A stretch of DNA of 38,551 nt from Spirosoma fluviale (GTDB lineage: Bacteria; Bacteroidota; Bacteroidia; Cytophagales; Spirosomataceae): contig CAMCYZ010000010.1 of the NCBI GenBank assembly GCA_945885545.1, forward strand, positions 1 through 38,551, given 5' to 3'. Shown here piece by piece: positions 16,492 through 23,454 of this stretch. Position numbers and translations under genes: made by a program. Numbering within the stretch: the first letter of the stretch is position 1; each line of letters begins with the position of its first letter. The notes under the pieces are model-generated. The model had not been told where the DNA came from, ran no database searches, and saw only the letters and a program-made list of their open reading frames with translations.

Positions 16492-17709
16492 TTAGTTCTT
16501 CCCAATTAGAGCCATATAAAACCCATCAAAACCACTTTTGGCTGGAGAAACTTTGTTTTCTTTTATCAGAAAATAGTCTGGATTATTGGCCAAAAACTTC
16601 TCCACCTGTTTTTCGTTTTCAGACGGAAGGATGGAACAAGTGGCATACACCATTTTTCCTCCCGATTTTAGAATTTTAGAATAATCTTGCAAAATAGTCG
16701 CCTGAACTTGCTTGATTTCGTCTAAAAACTCTGGTTTCAGTTTCCATTTGGCATCGGGATTTCGTTTTAAAACTCCTAAACCTGAACAAGGTACATCCAA
16801 TAAAAGCCTATCTGCTGTATCTCTCAAACGTTTGATAGTTTTTGACTCTATCAGTTTCGGTTCTATGTTGCTTAAGCCATTTCTTTTGGCTCTACTTTTG
16901 AGTTCTACAAGTTTGTGTTCTTCTACGTCAAGTGCAATAATTCTACCCTTGTTTTTCATGATGTTGGCCATGTGGAGGGTTTTGCCTCCTGCTCCAGCAC
17001 ACGCATCTATTACACGTTGTTCAGGCTGAATATCTAGTAGCTCAGAAATCATCTGACTACCAGCGTCTTGCACTTCAAAATAACCTTTCCTGAACTCTTC
17101 CAAAGAGAAAACATTCATGCGTTTTTTTAACAAAAGTGCAGATTCAACACCTTCAACCTCAGAGACTTCCACATCTTTTTCGTTTAAGGTTTTTATAAGC
17201 TCTTCTTTAGAGATTTTGGTGGTATTTACTCTTAAAAAAACCTCAGCTTGGTGGCTCAAGGCTTTCAATTCTACTGGCCAATCCTCTCCTATTTCTTCCG
17301 AAATTTTTTCGTCCATCCAGTCGGCTACCGAATATTTTATTCTTCTGTCTTTTTCAGCCTCTTGTTTTCTTTCATTGATTTTTTTAATGTCAATTTTTCC
17401 AAAAATCGAACTATCCGACAAGTCATATCCTTTGAAAATCAACCAGATACCTATTAGTTCTCTATAAGTGCCAGTCAGTTTATTATTGACATCGTCTTTG
17501 CCGTAACAATAATTTATTAGACGCCAGTTTCTGACCATATCGTAGGTGTTTTCAGCAATAAATCCCCTATCTCTAGAGCCCCATTTCGGATTTGACTTTA
17601 ATATTCCTGAAATTGCTTTATCTGCTTTTCTATTTTCAACAAAAATCTCTACCAAAGCCTTTTCGATGGCCTCTATTAAAGGTGGAAATAATTTTATAAC
17701 TTTACTCAT
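16492..17709 (-). CDS. RNA (cytosine-5) methyltransferase, RsmB/NOP2 family
   Basis: A 405-residue SAM-dependent m5C methyltransferase. The N-terminal third is helical, like the NusB-type RNA-binding domain of RsmB. The methyltransferase domain has VIDACAGAGGKTLHMA (SAM site, 233-248), LLLDVPCSGLGVLKRNPDAKW (motif IV with Cys308) and YATCSILPSENE (motif VI with the nucleophile Cys358). Both catalytic cysteines are present. It probably modifies 16S rRNA, but a tRNA target cannot be excluded. It is divergent from the Rrf2 regulator gene. Confidence 0.9.
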   Translation of the reverse strand: MSKVIKLFPPLIEAIEKALVEIFVENRKADKAISGILKSNPKWGSRDRGFIAENTYDMVRNWRLINYCYGKDDVNNKLTGTYRELIGIWLIFKGYDLSDSSIFGKIDIKKINERKQEAEKDRRIKYSVADWMDEKISEEIGEDWPVELKALSHQAEVFLRVNTTKISKEELIKTLNEKDVEVSEVEGVESALLLKKRMNVFSLEEFRKGYFEVQDAGSQMISELLDIQPEQRVIDACAGAGGKTLHMANIMKNKGRIIALDVEEHKLVELKSRAKRNGLSNIEPKLIESKTIKRLRDTADRLLLDVPCSGLGVLKRNPDAKWKLKPEFLDEIKQVQATILQDYSKILKSGGKMVYATCSILPSENEKQVEKFLANNPDYFLIKENKVSPAKSGFDGFYMALIGKN

Positions 17710-17724
17710 TATCTAAATTTTGTG

Positions 17725-17732
17725 CAAATTTA
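17725..17732 (-). promoter_or_regulatory. -7 element (TAAATTTG) before the RNA methyltransferase gene
   Basis: The minus strand reads TAAATTTG, an exact TAnnTTTG, 15 bases before the start codon. The nearest TTTG upstream is 26 bases away, wider than ideal. Confidence 0.42.
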
Positions 17733-17774
17733 CCAATAATAAGCTGTTTTATTCCTCTCAAATCTCAAAATGAT

Positions 17775-17805
17775 TTTGTTTGGTATCGATTCAAAACTAA
17801 ATTTG
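17775..17805 (+). promoter_or_regulatory. Bacteroidota sigma-70 promoter (TTTG-N19-TAAATTTG)
   Basis: TTTG at 17775-17778, exactly 19 bases, then TAAATTTG at 17798-17805. This is the full consensus and the clearest promoter in the window. Transcription would begin near 17812, giving a leader of about 11 bases before the Rrf2 gene. Confidence 0.75.
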
Positions 17806-17822
17806 CTAAAACATCAACCTCT

Positions 17823-18242
17823 ATGATTTCTAAAAAAGCCAAATACGCACTGAAAGCACTCACCCGACTTGCTGATGGGTTTGAAGCTCATAAACCCTTG
17901 TTAATTAGCGAAATATCAGAAAAAGAAAATATTCCAAAGAAGTTTTTGGAGGCGATACTTCTTGAGCTGCGAAACAACGGAATTCTGCAAAGTCAGAAAG
18001 GGAAAGGAGGCGGCTATTTGCTTAGAATTCCTCCTGAAGAGGTGACACTCTCGAAAGTCATTAGAATAATTGATGGCCCCATTGCACCTGTATTGTGTGT
18101 ATCATTGAATTTCTATGGGAAATGTGACGACTGTAGCGACGAGGAGAAATGCAAAATAAGACCTGTTATGGCCAGAATTAGAGATGCCAATTTATCTGTT
18201 TACGACAATGTGACTTTAAAAGATATGCTGAATGACGTTTAA
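17823..18242 (+). CDS. Rrf2 family transcriptional regulator
   Basis: A 139-residue winged-helix regulator. The start MISKKAKYALKALTRLAD is the family signature, and GKGGGYLL (60-67) is the wing. Cys92, Cys101, Cys104 and Cys110 cluster in the region where IscR- and NsrR-type members hold an Fe-S cluster, so redox, iron or nitric-oxide sensing is possible. The stop codon overlaps the start of the aldehyde dehydrogenase gene by 11 bases, so the two are co-transcribed and the regulator probably controls its own operon. Its target genes cannot be read from the window. Confidence 0.9.
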   Translation: MISKKAKYALKALTRLADGFEAHKPLLISEISEKENIPKKFLEAILLELRNNGILQSQKGKGGGYLLRIPPEEVTLSKVIRIIDGPIAPVLCVSLNFYGKCDDCSDEEKCKIRPVMARIRDANLSVYDNVTLKDMLNDV

Positions 18243-19584
18243 AAGTATAAATCCTTCAAATGGTGAGGTTATAGCGAGTTTTGAGGAAGATGCAGATTAC
18301 GCTTTAAAGATAAGATTGGGAGAAAAGGCTTTCGGACGGTGGAAAAACACAGTAATTCAGGAAAGAATAAAGTTGATGCTGAATCTCGCTGAAATATTAG
18401 AAGCCCGAAAGGTAGAATTGGCGAAAGAAATAAGCCTAGAAATGGGCAAAACTTTGAAATCGGCCACTGCCGAAATAGAAAAATGTGCCATCACGGCGAT
18501 GTATTATTGCCAAATAGCGGAGGAACAACTGAGAAGTATAGAAGTCAGTAACTACGCTCAAAAGGCGTATTATAAATATGAACCGCAAGGTGGTATTCTG
18601 GCCGTAATGCCATGGAATTTCCCTTATTGGCAGGTACTTAGGTTTGCTATCCCGACTATATTGGCAGGAAACGTGGTTTTGCTAAAACATGCTCCGAACG
18701 TATTTATGTCGGCCTCGAAATTGGAAGAACTCTTCACCGAAGCTGGATTTGAGAAAGGTATTTTTCAAAATCTTTTTGTGGATATTGACAAAATAGAATC
18801 TATTCTGGCCGACCATTTCATCAAAGGCGTAACCTTGACCGGAAGCAATTTGGCGGGTTCGTCATTGGCTAGCTTGGCAGGTAAATATTTGAAAAAATCA
18901 GTTTTGGAACTGGGAGGATCTGATCCTTTTGTGGTATTGGCAGATGCAAATATCGAAAATGCCGCCACTTTTGCCATAAAGTCTCGTTTTCAAAATGCAG
19001 GACAAACTTGCATTGCAGCCAAAAGGTGGATTGTTGCAGAAGAGGTTTATAAGGAATTTCTAATTAATATTTCCGACAAAATAAACAAACTTAAAGCTGG
19101 TGATCCGTTTGATACAGAAACCGACTTTGGGCCAGTGGCAAGACTGGATTTGGCCGAAAAAATAGAAGGACAAATTAATTTTTTGGTAAAAAAAGGAGCA
19201 AAAAAACTAATTTCTGGTGAAAGGAAGGGTTGTTTAATTCCGGCAACACTTTTAGAAATAAGCAGGGAATTGAGTTATTCATTCACTGAGGAACTATTTG
19301 GACCTGTGGCTTGTATAATCAAAGCCAAGGACACCGCAGAAGCCATTGAAATAGCCAATGAGACCAGTTTTGGACTTGGAGCGAGCCTTTGGACACAAGA
19401 TTTAGAAAACGGAGAAAAGCTACTACAAAAACTCAATGCCGGCAATGTCTATCTCAACTCAATGGTAAAATCCGATGCTTCCATGCCATTTGGTGGCATT
19501 AATCAGTCGGGATATGGCCGTGAACTTGGCGTTTATGGGCTGCTTGAGTTCTGCAATGTAAAATCATATATTCTAGAAAAATAA
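18232..19584 (+). CDS. NAD(P)-dependent aldehyde dehydrogenase (succinate-semialdehyde type)
   Basis: A 450-residue aldehyde dehydrogenase. LAVMPWNFPYWQ (123-134) is the cofactor-binding WNFP block, VLELGGSDPF holds the general base Glu226, and FQNAGQTCIAAKR the nucleophile Cys260. ELFGPVACI is the C-terminal catalytic-tunnel motif. The length and the opening KSINPSNGEVIAS fit the short succinate-semialdehyde dehydrogenase (GabD/Sad-like) branch, though the substrate is not certain. Its start lies inside the end of the Rrf2 gene. Confidence 0.9.
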   Translation: MTFKSINPSNGEVIASFEEDADYALKIRLGEKAFGRWKNTVIQERIKLMLNLAEILEARKVELAKEISLEMGKTLKSATAEIEKCAITAMYYCQIAEEQLRSIEVSNYAQKAYYKYEPQGGILAVMPWNFPYWQVLRFAIPTILAGNVVLLKHAPNVFMSASKLEELFTEAGFEKGIFQNLFVDIDKIESILADHFIKGVTLTGSNLAGSSLASLAGKYLKKSVLELGGSDPFVVLADANIENAATFAIKSRFQNAGQTCIAAKRWIVAEEVYKEFLINISDKINKLKAGDPFDTETDFGPVARLDLAEKIEGQINFLVKKGAKKLISGERKGCLIPATLLEISRELSYSFTEELFGPVACIIKAKDTAEAIEIANETSFGLGASLWTQDLENGEKLLQKLNAGNVYLNSMVKSDASMPFGGINQSGYGRELGVYGLLEFCNVKSYILEK

Positions 19585-19589
19585 AATCT

Positions 19590-19621
19590 TTTGGTGATTA
19601 CTAAACTTATACCTAATTTTA
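19590..19621 (+). promoter_or_regulatory. Possible promoter (TTTG-N20-TAATTTTA)
   Basis: TTTG at 19590-19593, 20 bases, then TAATTTTA at 19614-19621, one base off TAnnTTTG. It lies in the 65-base gap before the membrane protein gene and would leave a leader of about 22 bases. Confidence 0.38.
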
Positions 19622-19649
19622 ATTTTCATAACTTAAACCTTATCAAAAT

Positions 19650-20129
19650 ATGGAAAACATTAGACCTACATTCCTTACTGTTTTATGTGTTCTGACCTTC
19701 TTGGGTAGTGCATTTGGTATTTATAATGCCATTACTACATATTCTGCGGCTGGTATGACCACCGGCCTTACACAAGAAGCCATGGAAAATGCCAAAGATC
19801 AAATTGACGAGCAAGCCCAAGATGAAAAATCAGCTGAAATAGTAAACAAAATAATGGACTCGGTAAGCAATGATCTATCTGAAGAAAAAGTCAGGAACGG
19901 AGCTTTGGCAAGTGGTATAGCCAATATTCTGACCTTAATAGGGGCAGTTTTGATGTGGGGATTGAACAAAAAAGGCTTTTTCATTTATATAGCTGGAACA
20001 TTGGTAGCTATAATAGCTCCATTAGTTATTTATGATGGATTCTTGGGCTTTATTGGTAGTGGAATGATAGCTTTTGTAGGTATTATTTTTTGCGTACTTT
20101 ACTTCTTGAATATTAAGTATATGGCATAA
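19650..20129 (+). CDS. Four-helix integral membrane protein of unknown function
   Basis: A 159-residue protein with four predicted membrane helices: about 8-30, 88-106, 108-126 and 133-156. Between the first and second is an acidic, hydrophilic stretch (KDQIDEQAQDEKSAEI region). The order suggests a hairpin-type bundle with the long loop on one side. I do not recognise a family. It has its own promoter-like sequence and a strong terminator, so it appears to be a single-gene transcript. Confidence 0.7.
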   Translation: MENIRPTFLTVLCVLTFLGSAFGIYNAITTYSAAGMTTGLTQEAMENAKDQIDEQAQDEKSAEIVNKIMDSVSNDLSEEKVRNGALASGIANILTLIGAVLMWGLNKKGFFIYIAGTLVAIIAPLVIYDGFLGFIGSGMIAFVGIIFCVLYFLNIKYMA

Positions 20130-20152
20130 ATTATTAATAGATTTTTTCTTTT

Positions 20153-20177
20153 AAAGCCTACTAGTTAGGCTTTTTTT
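20153..20177 (+). terminator. Rho-independent terminator
   Basis: AAAGCCTA and TAGGCTTT pair around CTAGT, followed by seven T (20171-20177). It ends the membrane protein transcript and lies only 11 bases before the helicase start, so some read-through may matter. Confidence 0.85.
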
Positions 20178-20188
20178 ATTTTTTCAAA

Positions 20189-21610
20189 ATGGCTAAAATA
20201 CTTTCTTTCTCCGAATTACTCGCCGAAAACTTTAAGCACACGCCGACCCCAGGTCAAGCGAAGCTTTTTAGTTTGCTTGAAAAATTCATTGTTGACGATG
20301 AAGAGAGGACAGCCTTTGTATTGAAGGGTTTTGCGGGTACAGGTAAAACTACCATTTTAGGTTCGTTCATCAAAAGTTTACCCAGTCATGGCTGGAAATA
20401 CGCCCTGTTGGCACCTACAGGCCGTGCGGCCAAAGTTATGGCCAATTACACAGGCGGTAAGGCACAAACCATCCACCGAAAAATATATAAACAAAAAGAA
20501 GACGGAAATTCTGGAAACCTGGTTTTCGAACTACAACAAAACAAAGACGAAGGCACGATTTATATAGTCGATGAGGCCTCAATGATAGCCGACACTCGGG
20601 AATTCGGAAGCCATGGACTCTTGCATGATTTGATAAACTTCGTATTTAGTGGTACCGAAAACAAAATTATGCTCATTGGTGATGAGGCTCAGTTGCCACC
20701 AGTCTCTATGCCGCTCAGTCCGGCCTTGGATGTAGCTCATATTCAGGACTTTTACTTTACCAAAGTCTACACCACTACACTTCGGGACGTTATGCGGCAA
20801 GAGGCTAATTCTGGTATATTGACCAATGCTACGCTACTTCGTGAGCAGCTAGGTCGAGAAAAACCAGAAATTCAGCTGATAACCAGAGGTTTCAAGGACA
20901 TATTTAAGATGACAGGTGAAAAATTGGAAGATGGAATCCGATATGCTTACGACAAATATGGCGTAGAGAATACCATCATTCTGACACGTTCGAACAGGAA
21001 TGCTGTGCAATATAACCGACTGATTAGAAATCAGATAAACTACTCAGACTCCGAGCTGGACAATGGTGATATACTAATGGTAGTGAAAAACAACTACACG
21101 GTTTTGGGCGATGACTCTGAGGCTGGTTTTGTGGCGAATGGTGAGTTTGCGATAGTTAGGCGGATTGGTCGAGAGGAAGAAATACACGGTTTTCGTTTTC
21201 AAAATGTCACGCTCCAATTATTGGATTACCCCGAAGAACCTACTTTTGAGACCTTGATAATTTTAGATACTTTGTATTCGAACTCGCCTAGTTTGACACA
21301 GGAAGAGAATAAAAAACTCTATGAAAGTGTAGCCAAAGATTATTTTTGGGTGAAATCGAGAAGAGAAAAAAGCAAAATGATAAAGGAGGACAAATATATG
21401 AGTGCCCTACAAGTGAAATTTGCATACGCTCTCACCTGTCATAAAGCACAGGGCGGACAGTGGAACGCTGTATTTATAGATCAAATATATCTTCCAAACG
21501 AAGAAATAGACATTGAAATAGTACGGTGGCTTTACACCGCCATTACTAGAGGTATAAGTGAGGTATTTTTTGTAAATTTCCAGTCGGCTTTCTTTTTGGA
21601 AAACAAATAA
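20189..21610 (+). CDS. RecD-like superfamily 1 DNA helicase
   Basis: A 473-residue SF1B (RecD/Dda-like) helicase. Walker A is GFAGTGKTT (47-55), Walker B is YIVDEAS, motif III is MLIGDEAQLPPV, and the C-terminal UvrD_C_2 block is FAYALTCHKAQGGQW followed by WLYTAITRG. It has no nuclease domain and no RecB or RecC partner nearby, so it is a free-standing 5'-3' helicase for repair or replication-fork work; the exact role is unknown. Full-length and intact. It follows a terminator closely, so its promoter must lie within or before that element, or it depends on read-through. Confidence 0.9.
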   Translation: MAKILSFSELLAENFKHTPTPGQAKLFSLLEKFIVDDEERTAFVLKGFAGTGKTTILGSFIKSLPSHGWKYALLAPTGRAAKVMANYTGGKAQTIHRKIYKQKEDGNSGNLVFELQQNKDEGTIYIVDEASMIADTREFGSHGLLHDLINFVFSGTENKIMLIGDEAQLPPVSMPLSPALDVAHIQDFYFTKVYTTTLRDVMRQEANSGILTNATLLREQLGREKPEIQLITRGFKDIFKMTGEKLEDGIRYAYDKYGVENTIILTRSNRNAVQYNRLIRNQINYSDSELDNGDILMVVKNNYTVLGDDSEAGFVANGEFAIVRRIGREEEIHGFRFQNVTLQLLDYPEEPTFETLIILDTLYSNSPSLTQEENKKLYESVAKDYFWVKSRREKSKMIKEDKYMSALQVKFAYALTCHKAQGGQWNAVFIDQIYLPNEEIDIEIVRWLYTAITRGISEVFFVNFQSAFFLENK

Positions 21611-21742
21611 GTCGCCTAAATTCTAAAGAAAACTCCTAAGTGTTTTAAATGCGTTTGAATTAATTAATTTCCTAAATTCCTGTTTATTGTGTTTTGATAT
21701 ATGCTGTTTAAGATTCTTACAGAATCGTTTTAAAAAAATCCT

Positions 21743-21750
21743 TATTTTTG
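21743..21750 (+). promoter_or_regulatory. -7 element (TATTTTTG) before dapA
   Basis: TATTTTTG fits TAnnTTTG and lies 16 bases before the dapA start. No TTTG occurs at the ideal distance upstream. Confidence 0.4.
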
Positions 21751-21766
21751 TAAAAAAATATAATAG

Positions 21767-22654
21767 ATGGAACATCGCCTTAAAGGAGTTGGGGTGGCAT
21801 TGATAACCCCATTTAATGAAGACAACACGGTAGATTTCGCTGGTTTGAAGAAACTTATCGATTTTAATGCGGAAAATGGTACGGATTATTTGGTTGTAAA
21901 TGGCACAACCGGCGAGTCTGCCACTACCACAAATGAGGAAAAAAACGCCATTCTAGACTTTGTAAAAAAGAACAACTCCCAGCATTTGCCCATAGTGTAT
22001 GGCATAGGCTCTAACAATACGGCAGAAGTGATAAACAAGCTAAAAATAACTGACCTTTCGGATGTTGACGCTATTTTGTCGGTTTGTCCTTATTACGTTA
22101 AACCTTCTCAAGCGGGCATTATTGCCCATTTTACTGCCATTGCCGATGCTTCACCGCTTCCAATAATACTTTACAATGTGCCCGGAAGAACTGTTACCTC
22201 GATGCAAGTAAGTACGGTGATGGAGCTTTCAAAACATCCCAACATCATTGGTTTGAAAGACGCATCGTGTAGCATGGAGATAGCCTTGGAACTCTCCAAA
22301 AAGCTGCCATCAAACTTCTATTTGGTTTCAGGAGATGACAACTTGGTCACTCCACAAATCAGTTTGGGTTACAGAGGTGTTATTTCGGTGATTGCCAATG
22401 GTTTTCCAAAGGAATTTGCAGAAATGGTTCATTCTGCCTTAGAAGGTGACTTCAAAAAAGCATCGAAAATACAAGAGCGTTTTCTAGATTTTGATACACT
22501 TCTATACGTGGAATCTAACCCAGTGGGTATAAAAATGGTTTGTGAAATTCGTGGAATTTGTGATGGCAGAGTGCGACTACCACTCGTAAAAGCCACCGAT
22601 GGGCTAAAAACACAGCTCATAGATTCTATGAAAAAAGAAGGATTTTTAAATTGA
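21767..22654 (+). CDS. dapA: 4-hydroxy-tetrahydrodipicolinate synthase
   Basis: A 295-residue DapA, which condenses pyruvate with aspartate semialdehyde in lysine and diaminopimelate synthesis. VNGTTGES (44-51) binds the pyruvate carboxylate, Tyr136 in LYNVPGRT is the proton relay, and Lys164 in IGLKDAS forms the Schiff base. The allosteric-site region is not obvious. Length is normal. The stop overlaps the PAP2 gene start by one base (TGATG), so the two are translationally coupled. Confidence 0.96.
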   Translation: MEHRLKGVGVALITPFNEDNTVDFAGLKKLIDFNAENGTDYLVVNGTTGESATTTNEEKNAILDFVKKNNSQHLPIVYGIGSNNTAEVINKLKITDLSDVDAILSVCPYYVKPSQAGIIAHFTAIADASPLPIILYNVPGRTVTSMQVSTVMELSKHPNIIGLKDASCSMEIALELSKKLPSNFYLVSGDDNLVTPQISLGYRGVISVIANGFPKEFAEMVHSALEGDFKKASKIQERFLDFDTLLYVESNPVGIKMVCEIRGICDGRVRLPLVKATDGLKTQLIDSMKKEGFLN

Positions 22655-23268
22655 TGAAGAGAACACTTACATTCCTATCCATGCTGTTGTGTTCCCAAGT
22701 TTTTGGACAAAATGTCGATATAAACATTTTGAAAGAAATCAATTTAAACAGGTACAAAGGTGCAGATGATGGAATGAATTTCTTAACCAATACCTCTGAT
22801 TTTGTGGCAGTTGGTACACCAGTGGCGTTATTAGCAATAGGTTTTATAAAAGATGATGCAGCCTTAAAAAAAGATGGTTTCAATGCAGCAGTGGCAGTAG
22901 TTGGCACCTATGCCGTAGGGTATGCTCTCAAGAAATCTATAGATAGGAATCGTCCTTATGTCACATACCCTTTCCTACAAAACTACAAAGTAGAGAACGA
23001 TAGTTCATTTCCGTCTGGAAGCACTGCCGTTGCATTCTCGGCAGCAACCTCATTATCCTTGAGTTATCCAAAATGGTACGTTATAGTACCTGCAGCAATT
23101 TATGCTACCGGGGTCGGTTATTCTAGGCTACATTTAGGTGTTCATTATCCATCAGATGTGGTTGCAGGAGCTGTTATGGGAGCTGGCTCTGCTTTAATAT
23201 CACGTAAGTTGAACAAAATTTTGATAAACGAGTTTAGAAAAAGAAAAGTAAAAAAGTCAACTTTCTGA
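22654..23268 (+). CDS. Secreted PAP2-family phosphatase with altered second motif
   Basis: A 204-residue PAP2-superfamily protein. The signal peptide is MKRTLTFLSMLLCSQVFG, probably cut before Gln. The three phosphatase motifs are KKSIDRNRP, then PSGS where the family normally has PSGH, and SRLHLGVHYPSDVVAG, which keeps the nucleophile His and the Asp. The loss of the proton-donor His in motif 2 could weaken or change the activity. It may act on lipid phosphates such as undecaprenyl pyrophosphate or phosphatidic acid in the envelope. It overlaps dapA by one base. Confidence 0.82.
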   Translation: MKRTLTFLSMLLCSQVFGQNVDINILKEINLNRYKGADDGMNFLTNTSDFVAVGTPVALLAIGFIKDDAALKKDGFNAAVAVVGTYAVGYALKKSIDRNRPYVTYPFLQNYKVENDSSFPSGSTAVAFSAATSLSLSYPKWYVIVPAAIYATGVGYSRLHLGVHYPSDVVAGAVMGAGSALISRKLNKILINEFRKRKVKKSTF

Positions 23269-23295
23269 AAGAAGAATATTGTTGAATCTATATAA

Positions 23296-23433
23296 ATGGT
23301 AAAAAGAGCTAAAATAGTAGCATATCTTAAAAAACTAGGTTGGGCTGGTTTTTTCTTTTTCTTAATAAAAGGACTTACGCTATATGTCCTATTGCCATTT
23401 CTTATAACCAAGGGTTTAATTAACTGTGAATAA
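23296..23433 (+). CDS. Small membrane peptide (45 aa), hypothetical
   Basis: A short frame of 45 codons: basic N-terminus (MVKRAKIVAYLKKLG), then a continuous hydrophobic stretch with FFFFLIKGLTLYVLLPFL. The helix-like pattern of basic head, hydrophobic core and polar tail resembles the small KKLG...FFLIKG proteins that I recall from Bacteroidota next to larger membrane genes. It starts 27 bases after the PAP2 gene and ends 21 bases before the copper ATPase gene, on the same strand. No ribosome-binding-site signal was assessed beyond position. It may be a real small membrane protein; its function is unknown. Confidence 0.55.
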   Translation: MVKRAKIVAYLKKLGWAGFFFFLIKGLTLYVLLPFLITKGLINCE

Positions 23434-23454
23434 AAGCCTTACAAGCTTTGAGAT

